Assembly (NCBI GenBank): GCA_025462785.1
Contig: JAOAPG010000072.1
Span: 1-5,492, forward strand
Direction of reading: 5' to 3'
DNA length: 5,492 bases
DNA from: Acidobacteriaceae bacterium
GTDB taxonomy: Bacteria; Acidobacteriota; Terriglobia; Terriglobales; Acidobacteriaceae
Shown here: in pieces, positions 1 to 5,492 of the stretch
Numbering within the stretch: the stretch's first letter is position 1
Layout: every line of letters begins with the position of its first letter
Notes under the pieces: generated by a model
The model's input: only the letters and a program-made list of their open reading frames with translations
What the model was told of the DNA's origin: nothing
Databases searched by the model: none
Position numbers and translations under genes: made by a program

Positions 1-39
1 TTTCCCACGCACCCGTTTTAAGGCTTTTAAACTTTTTTC

Positions 40-46
40 GAGGTGG
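40..46 (+). promoter_or_regulatory. Ribosome binding site of the nucleoside-hydrolase-like gene
   Basis: The sequence GAGGTGG resembles a Shine-Dalgarno site. It ends one base before the ATG at 48 and four bases before the next in-frame ATG at 51. Spacing is short for both, so the second ATG is slightly favoured. The two choices differ by one methionine. Confidence 0.5.
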
Positions 47-47
47 A

Positions 48-1142
48 ATGATGAAGATAGGCCAGATCCGGTTTGTGACCGCAGTATTGTTGCTGTCGTG
101 CTTCACGTGCTGGGCCCAAGGTACTCATCAAGCCAAACGTAAAATCATCATTGATCAGGACGCAGCCGGCCCCGCCGGAACCGATCAACAGTCCATGCTC
201 CTGCTAATCCAGTCGCCGCAAACCGATGTCCTCGGTATCACGGTCGTCACTGGCGATGGATGGCTCAAGTCGGAAGTGGCGCACACTTTGCGCATGCTGG
301 AAATCATCGGACGTACTGACATCCCGGTAGCCTCGGGTGCAGAGTATCCTCTGGTCCGCCGAAAACTGGACACCGAACTTTGGGAGCAGCGCTATGGCTC
401 CGTAACTTGGCTTGGTGCCTGGACACCGAAGTTCTACCATTCGCCGGACCAGGTCGGAGATATGCCGGAAGGCAAGTCCACAACCAAAGCGATTGACGAA
501 GACGCCGCCCACTTTCTAGTTCGCATGGTCCATAAATATCCGCACGAGGTGACCATCTACGCGGGCGGCCCGATGACCAATATCGCGCTTGCCATTTCTC
601 TCGATCCCGAAATTGTCAGCCTCGCCAAAGAATTAGCCTTCATGGGAGCTAGTTTGAATCCGCAGACCACAGATCCCGAGTTCGTCAACGCTCCGCGCCA
701 CGAATTCAACATTTGGTTCGATCCTGAAGCGGCGCACATAGTATTGCGCGCTCCGTGGAAAAAGATCGTTTGCACCCCCGTAGATATTTCGGTGAAGACC
801 CGTATGACCAACGATTTGATCAGCCGGATCAAAACGTCCAACACGCCATCAGCGCAGTACATCGGCAAATACTCCCACCTGTATGGTAATTTCAATTATT
901 TGTGGGATGAACTGGCATCACTGGCATGGCTCGATCCGAGCATCATCACAAAGAAAGAGACGCGCTATCTAGATGTGGATCTCGACCGCGGAGCCGACTA
1001 TGGCAACATGCTGACCTGGACGGATAGCGAGAAGCCAAAAGTAGAAGTCCAGCCAGTAGAGATACAAGTCGATCTGGACACAGAGAAGTTCTACAAGATG
1101 TTCGTGGATCTGCTGAGTGCGCCGACTCCGAAAACAAATTAA
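48..1142 (+). CDS. Exported nucleoside hydrolase family protein (IunH/RihB-like fold) with an altered catalytic motif
   Basis: The 364-residue product belongs to the inosine-uridine nucleoside N-ribohydrolase family, which cleaves the N-glycosidic bond of ribonucleosides using a bound calcium ion. Residues 1-23 form a signal peptide with likely cleavage after A23 (CWA|Q). C18 after LLS is a weak alternative lipobox. Family landmarks seen: strand IIIDQD (33-38), GITVVTGD (63-70), YAGGPMTNIALA (171-182), EFNIWFDPEAA (219-229, matching the substrate-binding Glu and Asn), and LWDELASLAWLDPS (285-298, with D287 in the place of the C-terminal calcium Asp). Oddities: the usual DxDxxxDD motif is stretched by about three residues to D36-x-D38...T45-D46, the Asn of the GN motif is D70, and the His before the last Asp is W286. 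The export signal suggests action in the periplasm or outside the cell. The family assignment is strong, but nucleosidase activity and substrate are uncertain. Confidence 0.88.
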   Translation: MMKIGQIRFVTAVLLLSCFTCWAQGTHQAKRKIIIDQDAAGPAGTDQQSMLLLIQSPQTDVLGITVVTGDGWLKSEVAHTLRMLEIIGRTDIPVASGAEYPLVRRKLDTELWEQRYGSVTWLGAWTPKFYHSPDQVGDMPEGKSTTKAIDEDAAHFLVRMVHKYPHEVTIYAGGPMTNIALAISLDPEIVSLAKELAFMGASLNPQTTDPEFVNAPRHEFNIWFDPEAAHIVLRAPWKKIVCTPVDISVKTRMTNDLISRIKTSNTPSAQYIGKYSHLYGNFNYLWDELASLAWLDPSIITKKETRYLDVDLDRGADYGNMLTWTDSEKPKVEVQPVEIQVDLDTEKFYKMFVDLLSAPTPKTN

Positions 1143-1160
1143 ATCGAAGCGTATTCGATT
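1142..1160. repeat. Perfect 7-bp inverted repeat at the stop codon of the nucleoside-hydrolase-like gene
   Basis: AATCGAA (1142-1148) and TTCGATT (1154-1160) are exact reverse complements separated by GCGTA. The left arm starts on the last base of the TAA stop. No T-run follows (next bases AGCAATGAAT), so it is not a classical rho-independent terminator. It could be a weak mRNA 3' hairpin, an operator for the downstream gene, or chance. Confidence 0.45.
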
Positions 1161-1275
1161 AGCAATGAATAATCCGTGTGTAACGCAAATACAAAGGCTG
1201 AAACTGTACAGTACCGAACGAATTACGGAATTAACAAATTCTTTGCTCCGAAATCGACTCGAAGAAGTTCGTTTC

Positions 1276-1718
1276 ATGTTTGAGCCTGGCTTGAAAGAAG
1301 ATAGAAGGATTAGAAATCTCCGACTAGGACTCTCCATGGCTGCCTACAGCGTGGTGCTCGCGATAACTTGTCCAGTCATGGCGCAGATCGATAAATCTAC
1401 GCCATGCATCACGGATGGGGAATCGATCTTCGCCCCGGGTGAGGACCACGTCAAACCGCCAAAGCTACAAATAGAGCACCCTCCATTAGATAAACCTGTC
1501 AAACTGAATTCCCAGGTTGTCCTAGAGGTCCTTATCAATTCGGCGGGAACGATCTGTGAGGTACGAGCGCTGAAGGCGCTGACAAAGAATCAGCAACGAA
1601 ACTTGCGGAACACGTGGCGGACAATTTTCGCTTTCGTCCCGCAACTCGCAAGGGCAAACCTGTCGCAGTACGTTTCAAAGTTATATTTAATGTGCAGGGA
1701 GGAGTCAGGGCAGAATAG
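1276..1718 (+). pseudogene. Small secreted protein with TonB-like C-terminal domain, disrupted by a frameshift near 1581
   Basis: Translation from 1276 or 1336 gives a signal peptide (MAAYSVVLAITCPVMA|Q), then a short segment with HPPLDKPVKLNSQ, then LEVLINSAGTICEVRALKAL, the start of a TonB-C-type domain. In this frame the text then becomes nonsense and runs on to a TGA at 1741-1743. From 1581 the -1 frame continues the domain: DKESATKLAEHVADN, then FRFRPATRKGKPVAVRF and KVIFNV, ending at TAG 1716-1718. FRPAT-x-x-GKPVAV is the hallmark second half of this domain. The -1 frame has a TGA at 1557-1559, so the shift lies between 1560 and about 1582, best after CTG 1579-1581. The repaired product would be about 147 residues (start 1276) or 127 (start 1336). 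ATG 1336 has AGGA at 1326-1329; ATG 1276 has GAAGAAG at 1261-1267 and supplies the basic n-region RRIRNLR. There is no proline-rich linker or anchor, so it is probably not a true TonB energy transducer. A sequencing error is the main alternative to a real mutation. Confidence 0.75.
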
Positions 1719-1750
1719 AATTGTGATCTGCCTTGTTTCGTGAAATCCCG

Positions 1751-3547
1751 CTAGAATCCCGGAGGCCGTTCTCCCATTACGCCAAAGCTGCGCTCTAGCG
1801 CGAGTCCCGCACTCGCTAGCGTGCCCTCATCAAAGAGTCTTCCGATCAGGGTCACTCCGTGAGGTACCCGGCGCGGCGGATTAAACGATGGCAGCGGCAT
1901 GCTTGGGTTCGGAGCCCAATCGCTGCGCGCCCTCGAGACCTCCACGAAACCTGCTCGAAGAGTGAGCGACGGATGCCCAGTGAAATTGGTTATGGTAAGC
2001 ATTTCGTCACGCAAAGAAGGCACCAGCAGCAGATCGACTTCCGAGAAGATGAGTGCCATTTCATTCGCCACTTTGCGACGCAACCGGTCGGCCTGCACAA
2101 AATCGACCGCGGAAAGAAGGCGCGCCTCGCGAAAAATATTGGGCCACGCGTCCGGTGTCTGCATTCGGAACTGGCTCATTCCGCCATTAAGTTCAAGCTC
2201 CTCAAACGCCGCCGCACCTTCAGCAAAGAGAATCAGGCTGAGCGAACCATACGGCCAATCTGGAATGGAAACCTCAACCGGAACCATGCCTAGTTTCTTC
2301 ACTGCATCGAGAGCGGCACGATCTACGCCCGTTGCAGGTGCCTCGTTCATCCAGGCAGGAAAGTAGCCCACGCGCAATCCCTCGACACTCGCGCCGGCAT
2401 CGAAATCAACCTTACTGGGCACGCTGGCTAGATCCCCGGCGTCTGGCCCGGAGATCGCTTGCAGCACCAGCATCGCATCCTCAACGCTGCGAGTCATCGG
2501 GCCAAGCTTGTCGAGCGACCAGCACAACGTCATTGCGCCGGTGCGTGGCACGCGCCCATATGTCGGACGCAGTCCGGTAATCCCGCAACGCATGGATGGG
2601 CTCACAATGCTGCCGCCAGTCTCGCTTCCAATGGCAAATCCGACTAAGCCCGCAGAAGTAGCGGCGCCAGGCCCCGCGCTCGAACCAGACGCGCCTTCTT
2701 CCGGCAGCCACGGATTCATAGTTTGACCGCCGAACCAAATGTCATTGAGCGCCAGCGCACCTAAGCTCAACTTAGCGACGAGCACGGCGCCTGCGTCGTG
2801 CAAACGCTTCACTACCGCACCGTCGGCTGTGGGTATACGGTTTCGGAAAGGTTCAGCACCGTATGTAGTGGGAATTCCAGCCGTGTCGAGAAGGTCCTTG
2901 GTGCCCCAGGGAATCCCGTGAAGCGGTCCGCGGTACTTGCCCGCAGCGATTTCTTCGTCGGCTTGTTTGGCTTGGGCCAGCGCCAACTCAGGCGTTAGCG
3001 TGATTACACATCGCAGCTTGGGATTGAATCGCTGCAATCGCGCGAGATAGATATTCGTCAGCCGTTCCGAGGTCAGCTTTCGTGTCTCGAGCCAGCGGGA
3101 AAGCTGAGTAACTGGAGCGAAGGCGACATCGTTATCATTCGCAGGCAATGGACCAGGATCTGCGTTGCTGCGAACAAATCGCTCACGCTGTGGGACTGTC
3201 TTCTGGCCCGGTAGCACGGGGTCCCAACGGGATGCCGGAGCAAGCGTGGGCTCGAGCGCAAGCTTTCGAGGGCCCGTCCGCCGCTCATACAGCCCTGCCA
3301 TCGTCTTGCGCCAGCTAGCCGCCGCCATCGCACGCTCGCTGTCGCTCAAAGGAAACTGCACTATTTTCTCGGCTTCGGCAAAGGTTGAAATCGTCACCTC
3401 AGGTCCAACCGCAGGGCTGGTGCCGAACGCCGAGGGAGATCCCGGCGGCAAATCTGTGGACACCTGAGCCTTGCTGAGAGACGCAGCAGCCGCGCCCAAC
3501 AAACTGAGAGAAGTAGCCGCTAGAAACTGCCTGCGCGATTTCGACAT
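1751..3547 (-). CDS. Tat-exported amidase (amidase signature family)
   Basis: The 598-residue protein is an amidase-signature serine hydrolase, a family that cleaves amide bonds with a Ser-cisSer-Lys triad. The N-terminus carries a textbook twin-arginine signal, SRRQFLA at residues 4-10, followed by an Ala/Leu-rich stretch and likely cleavage after A27, so the enzyme should be exported folded. Residues 28-145 are an extension ahead of the catalytic domain, including ASWRKTMAGLYERRTGPRKL (77-96); this explains the length above the usual 450-500. Catalytic elements: GIPWGTKDLLDTAGIPTTYG (211-230) with K217; GASGSSAGPGAA (285-296) with cis-Ser S289; GSETGGSIVSPS (307-318) with nucleophile S313. 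The 24-residue Ser-Ser spacing matches the family. The C-terminal TNFTGHPSLTLRAG and PHGVTLIGRLFDEGTL motifs are also typical. It is not a GatA subunit, given the export signal and the absence of gatB/gatC. The substrate cannot be read from sequence. The gene follows the CRTAC-Trx-TPR gene by 34 bases, probably in one transcript. Confidence 0.93.
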   Translation of the reverse strand: MSKSRRQFLAATSLSLLGAAAASLSKAQVSTDLPPGSPSAFGTSPAVGPEVTISTFAEAEKIVQFPLSDSERAMAAASWRKTMAGLYERRTGPRKLALEPTLAPASRWDPVLPGQKTVPQRERFVRSNADPGPLPANDNDVAFAPVTQLSRWLETRKLTSERLTNIYLARLQRFNPKLRCVITLTPELALAQAKQADEEIAAGKYRGPLHGIPWGTKDLLDTAGIPTTYGAEPFRNRIPTADGAVVKRLHDAGAVLVAKLSLGALALNDIWFGGQTMNPWLPEEGASGSSAGPGAATSAGLVGFAIGSETGGSIVSPSMRCGITGLRPTYGRVPRTGAMTLCWSLDKLGPMTRSVEDAMLVLQAISGPDAGDLASVPSKVDFDAGASVEGLRVGYFPAWMNEAPATGVDRAALDAVKKLGMVPVEVSIPDWPYGSLSLILFAEGAAAFEELELNGGMSQFRMQTPDAWPNIFREARLLSAVDFVQADRLRRKVANEMALIFSEVDLLLVPSLRDEMLTITNFTGHPSLTLRAGFVEVSRARSDWAPNPSMPLPSFNPPRRVPHGVTLIGRLFDEGTLASAGLALERSFGVMGERPPGF

Positions 3548-3550
3548 TTA

Positions 3551-3556
3551 TCCTCC
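3551..3556 (-). promoter_or_regulatory. Strong ribosome binding site of the amidase gene
   Basis: On the minus strand the amidase ATG (3547-3545) is preceded by GGAGGA and then TAA, a near-perfect Shine-Dalgarno sequence with a slightly short gap of three bases. It supports this start, which places the twin arginines at residues 5-6. The site lies in the 34-base gap after the upstream gene's stop, so the amidase can be translated independently within a shared message. Confidence 0.75.
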
Positions 3557-3581
3557 GCCTCGAATTGTAACTTCCCGCTTA

Positions 3582-5492
3582 TTACGGCAACTGTTCCAGC
3601 ATCGTCCGTGCAGCAGCATGATCGGGATGCTGTTTGAGTAGTTCCTGAAGAATCGCCTTAGACTTTTCCGGCGTGTTCTCGAGTGCGTAAACCCGGGCGA
3701 GATTCAGGTAGGCCTGATCAAACGCAGGAGCGACGCGAATACATTCTTCAAAACTAGCGACCGCCTCGTCACGCCTTTGTGTTCGCAGGTACAGCACACC
3801 CAGATTGTTCAATGCTTCGGGATAACCGGGACGAAACTTCAAAGCCTTCTCCAGATATTCGTACGCTCGGTCGCTGTCATCGAACTGAGCAAAGACCATG
3901 CCGAGACTGTAGTTCGCCTCCGGATCTTGTGGGCTCACTTGGACAGCCCGCTCGAGTACCTTGCGGGCCTCATCCCACTGCTTTTGCTTCCGATAAGCGT
4001 TCCCAAGATTATTGAGCGCAATCAGGTGACCGGGATTCTTTTGGAGAGCCTCTTGGAAATAGTGAATCGCATCGGCCGTACGCCCTTCCCGAGTAGAGAG
4101 AAGACCAAGATTATTCCATGCATTCGGCAGTGTCTCAGGATAGCTCGCGCGAACTTTGGTGGCGCCTTCAAAACTTTCCCATGCCTGGGCCGTCTTCTGT
4201 TGTTTCAGATAGACACTTCCCAAGCCGTAAAGGGCCTCAGCGCTCGAGGGATCATTATCCAAAGCCAGCCGGAATGAAGCTTCAGCCTGATCAAAATATT
4301 CCCGTTGAAAGTAAACAGCACCGAAAGAAAGATAATTGCGTTGAATATCTGATGGATCGGTCACAGCTGCAAACGGCAGCGCCTTCGCAAGCCGTTCGGC
4401 AGGAGTGTGGGGAACGTTGCGGAAGTCGTATTCGAGGTGTTCTGCGTTGATTGGTCCTTGATACACCTTAACGATCTCGCCTGTTGCGTTAACTAAAAAC
4501 GACGTTGGAAGCCGCATATCCCGGTGCCGATCAAATAAGTAGCGATAAAGAATGTTGTAGATGCCGGCTACATCATCCGTTCCGCGAAGGATAGGGAACG
4601 AAAATTGACGGTGACGTACAAAATCGCTCATTTTGTCCGCGTCGTGAGACTCATCGACATTCACTGCCAAGACCTGTAAACCCTGTTCCGACCAACGCTT
4701 GTACAATCGGCTGAAACTTTTCAAGTCTTCCTGGCGACTCGGTGACGCTATTGTCCAGAAATTAAGGAGCACTGACTTGCCACGAAGCGCTGCGAGAGAT
4801 CGCATCTGTCCATCCAAGTCGGGAAGAGAAAAATTCGGGGCAGAAATGGGCGCGAGCAGCCAGGTTTCGACCGCGGCGGGAAACGTCGATCCCGCGATTG
4901 AAGATTCCGCGCCTGAGTTTGGGTGGCGCAGTGCCTCAGCACTTGGATAAATGCTCGACTCTGGATTATTGGTTTTAGCCTCTGAGGTCAGCGAGCGTGT
5001 CGTGAACGGCTCTAATCTCGGCGATTCCCTTCCCTCTTCAATCAAGACGCTGTGATTAGCAGGTAAATCGTGGAATTCCTGTACTAGCCCGCTAGGCCAC
5101 CGAACAGAAGCTTTAACAGGACCTGTCGCCTCTCCAAGTCCAAAAAAGATTTCTTTGCTATGTTGCGAAAGAAATCCCGATCCGGCTTGCAGCATTCTCG
5201 TCTGCTTCAGGGATCCACATTCCACGGTTACGGCCGCGCCAATAGCGTCCCGATTACTTTTAGTTCCACGAAGACGGAACGCAATCGACGGCGGAAGATC
5301 CTCAATCACATTTTGCAAAATCCGCAACTGCGGACCATTACGGTTTTTTAGAAACACTTCCAACCGGCCATCATGATTGAAATCAGCGAGTGCGAATGCC
5401 CTGCCATCTTCAAGAAAGTCCAAGCCAATTGCGCCGGAAACATCAGAAAATGTTCCGTCCCGATTGTTTGCATAGAAGACGTTGCGCTCAAA
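3582..5492 (-). CDS. CRTAC/ASPIC-UnbV protein fused to a thioredoxin-like domain and TPR repeats (5' end beyond the window)
   Basis: The frame is open to the right edge, so the window holds only the last 636 residues; the first codon seen is TTT at 5492-5490. Visible order: the end of an FG-GAP/VCBS repeat region (NRDGTFSDVSG, then ALADFNHDGRLEVFLKN, a calcium-loop-like D-x-N-x-D-G pattern); an ASPIC/UnbV domain at about residues 67-153 (SNRDAIGAAVTVECG, LQAGSGFLSQHSKEIFFGLG, VRWPSG); a low-complexity linker (about 154-213); a thioredoxin/AhpC-TSA-like domain (about 214-361) lacking cysteines; and seven TPRs (about 386-626). A TTG at 5423 could be mistaken for a start, but FG-GAP sequence continues upstream of it. 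ASPIC-UnbV proteins are usually exported and thought to bind proteins or carbohydrate, and TPRs mediate protein contacts, so a scaffold role outside the cytoplasm is inferred. The export signal lies outside the window. The product ends at TAA 3584-3582, and the amidase gene follows. Confidence 0.92.
   Translation of the reverse strand, partial: FERNVFYANNRDGTFSDVSGAIGLDFLEDGRAFALADFNHDGRLEVFLKNRNGPQLRILQNVIEDLPPSIAFRLRGTKSNRDAIGAAVTVECGSLKQTRMLQAGSGFLSQHSKEIFFGLGEATGPVKASVRWPSGLVQEFHDLPANHSVLIEEGRESPRLEPFTTRSLTSEAKTNNPESSIYPSAEALRHPNSGAESSIAGSTFPAAVETWLLAPISAPNFSLPDLDGQMRSLAALRGKSVLLNFWTIASPSRQEDLKSFSRLYKRWSEQGLQVLAVNVDESHDADKMSDFVRHRQFSFPILRGTDDVAGIYNILYRYLFDRHRDMRLPTSFLVNATGEIVKVYQGPINAEHLEYDFRNVPHTPAERLAKALPFAAVTDPSDIQRNYLSFGAVYFQREYFDQAEASFRLALDNDPSSAEALYGLGSVYLKQQKTAQAWESFEGATKVRASYPETLPNAWNNLGLLSTREGRTADAIHYFQEALQKNPGHLIALNNLGNAYRKQKQWDEARKVLERAVQVSPQDPEANYSLGMVFAQFDDSDRAYEYLEKALKFRPGYPEALNNLGVLYLRTQRRDEAVASFEECIRVAPAFDQAYLNLARVYALENTPEKSKAILQELLKQHPDHAAARTMLEQLP
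3615..4124 (-). repeat. Five contiguous 34-residue TPR units (of seven in the protein)
   Basis: Five units of exactly 34 codons run back to back, beginning NAWNNLGLLSTREG, IALNNLGNAYRKQK, EANYSLGMVFAQFD, EALNNLGVLYLRTQ and QAYLNLARVYALEN. Each shows the TPR pattern of a small or aromatic residue, the LG pair (LA in the last), Y/L, an A in helix B and a closing P. Two less regular TPRs precede them (about 4127-4337). The repeats are protein-level, not near-identical DNA. TPR arrays form a superhelical groove for peptide or protein binding. Confidence 0.9.
4410..4853 (-). other. Thioredoxin/redoxin-like domain with no cysteines
   Basis: The segment starts APISAPNFSLPDLDGQMRSL and continues with GKSVLLNFW, VLAVNVDES, and the cis-proline motif RLPTSFLVNATGEIV, the standard order of AhpC-TSA/TlpA-type domains. 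Where relatives have FWATWCPPCR, this protein reads FWTIASPSR (active site at 4737-4748, Ala-Ser-Pro-Ser), so both redox cysteines are gone and the loop is one residue shorter. No other cysteine occurs in the domain. It should therefore be unable to exchange disulfides and may serve as a binding module. Confidence 0.85.
5034..5294 (-). other. ASPIC/UnbV domain segment of the CRTAC-Trx-TPR protein
   Basis: This stretch encodes about 87 residues, from SIAFRLRGTKSNRDAIGA through VRWPSGLVQEF to HSVLIEEG. The signature features are NRDAIGA, a QxGSGFLSQ-type motif, FGLG, and VRWPSG. In this family the domain normally closes the FG-GAP propeller region of CRTAC1-like proteins. It holds one of only two cysteines in the visible protein (VECGS). 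Confidence 0.88.

Noticed and set aside
1117..1275. Extension of the TonB-like frame upstream to an ATG at 1117, overlapping the end of the first gene
   Set aside because: The extra residues are Arg/Lys-rich without family character, no ribosome binding site precedes 1117 or 1165, and the extension would bury the signal peptide about 75 residues inside the protein.
1576..1590. Programmed -1 ribosomal frameshift site in the TonB-like gene
   Set aside because: No X-XXY-YYZ slippery heptamer is present at the junction and I could identify no obvious downstream stem-loop. A one-base deletion or sequencing error fits better.
1795..1819. Hairpin GCGAGT-CCCGC-ACTCGC with a bulged CTA/TAG extension as a bidirectional terminator between the convergent genes
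   Set aside because: It lies inside the amidase coding sequence over a repetitive LASAGLALE segment and has no T-run on either side. Chance coding-sequence symmetry is the simpler explanation.
1859..3467. Several plus-strand open frames of 60-155 codons across the amidase gene
   Set aside because: They are antisense shadows of a GC-rich coding region, with Arg/Ser/Ala-rich translations and no recognisable domains, opposite a gene with full family motifs.
3777..4450. Plus-strand open frames opposite the TPR region
   Set aside because: They mirror the periodic TPR codons on the other strand and show no signal, motif or ribosome binding site of their own.
5421..5423. TTG at 5423 as the start of the CRTAC-Trx-TPR gene
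   Set aside because: The frame stays open to the window edge and the 23 codons upstream read as FG-GAP sequence (NRDGTFSDVSG), so this is an internal leucine.

Overview
The window looks like chromosomal DNA from a Gram-negative soil-type bacterium, most likely an acidobacterium (Terriglobia-like). This is inferred from gene style only: a CRTAC/ASPIC-UnbV protein fused to thioredoxin-like and TPR modules, a Tat-exported amidase with a long N-terminal extension, a small secreted TonB-C-like protein, and moderately GC-rich coding DNA. No marker gene fixes the taxon.

Layout. Bases 48-1142 (+) encode an exported nucleoside-hydrolase-family protein with an altered catalytic motif. A perfect 7-bp inverted repeat begins at the last base of its stop codon (1142-1160). 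After an AT-richer spacer, bases 1276-1718 (+) hold a small secreted protein with a TonB-like C-terminal domain. Its reading frame is broken near 1581 by what looks like a single missing base. Bases 1751-3547 (-) encode a complete amidase-signature hydrolase with an unmistakable Tat signal. Bases 3582-5492 (-) encode the C-terminal 636 residues of a large protein that enters from the right edge: FG-GAP/ASPIC-UnbV, then a cysteine-free thioredoxin-like domain, then seven TPRs.

The two minus-strand genes are 34 bases apart and probably share a transcript, with the CRTAC-Trx-TPR protein first and the amidase second. The plus-strand pair converges on the amidase gene with only about 32 bases between the end of the broken TonB-like frame and the amidase stop codon. 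I saw no clear rho-independent terminator there. All complete products carry export signals, so the theme is envelope or periplasmic hydrolysis and protein scaffolding. The sequence shows no shared pathway between the two strands.

I see no tRNA, rRNA, CRISPR array, insertion sequence, attachment site or riboswitch, and no stretch over 300 bases without a gene. I do not see a convincing new multi-gene system. The points most worth checking are the frameshifted TonB-like gene, the redox-dead thioredoxin-like domain in the three-part protein, and the rewired active site of the nucleoside hydrolase homologue.
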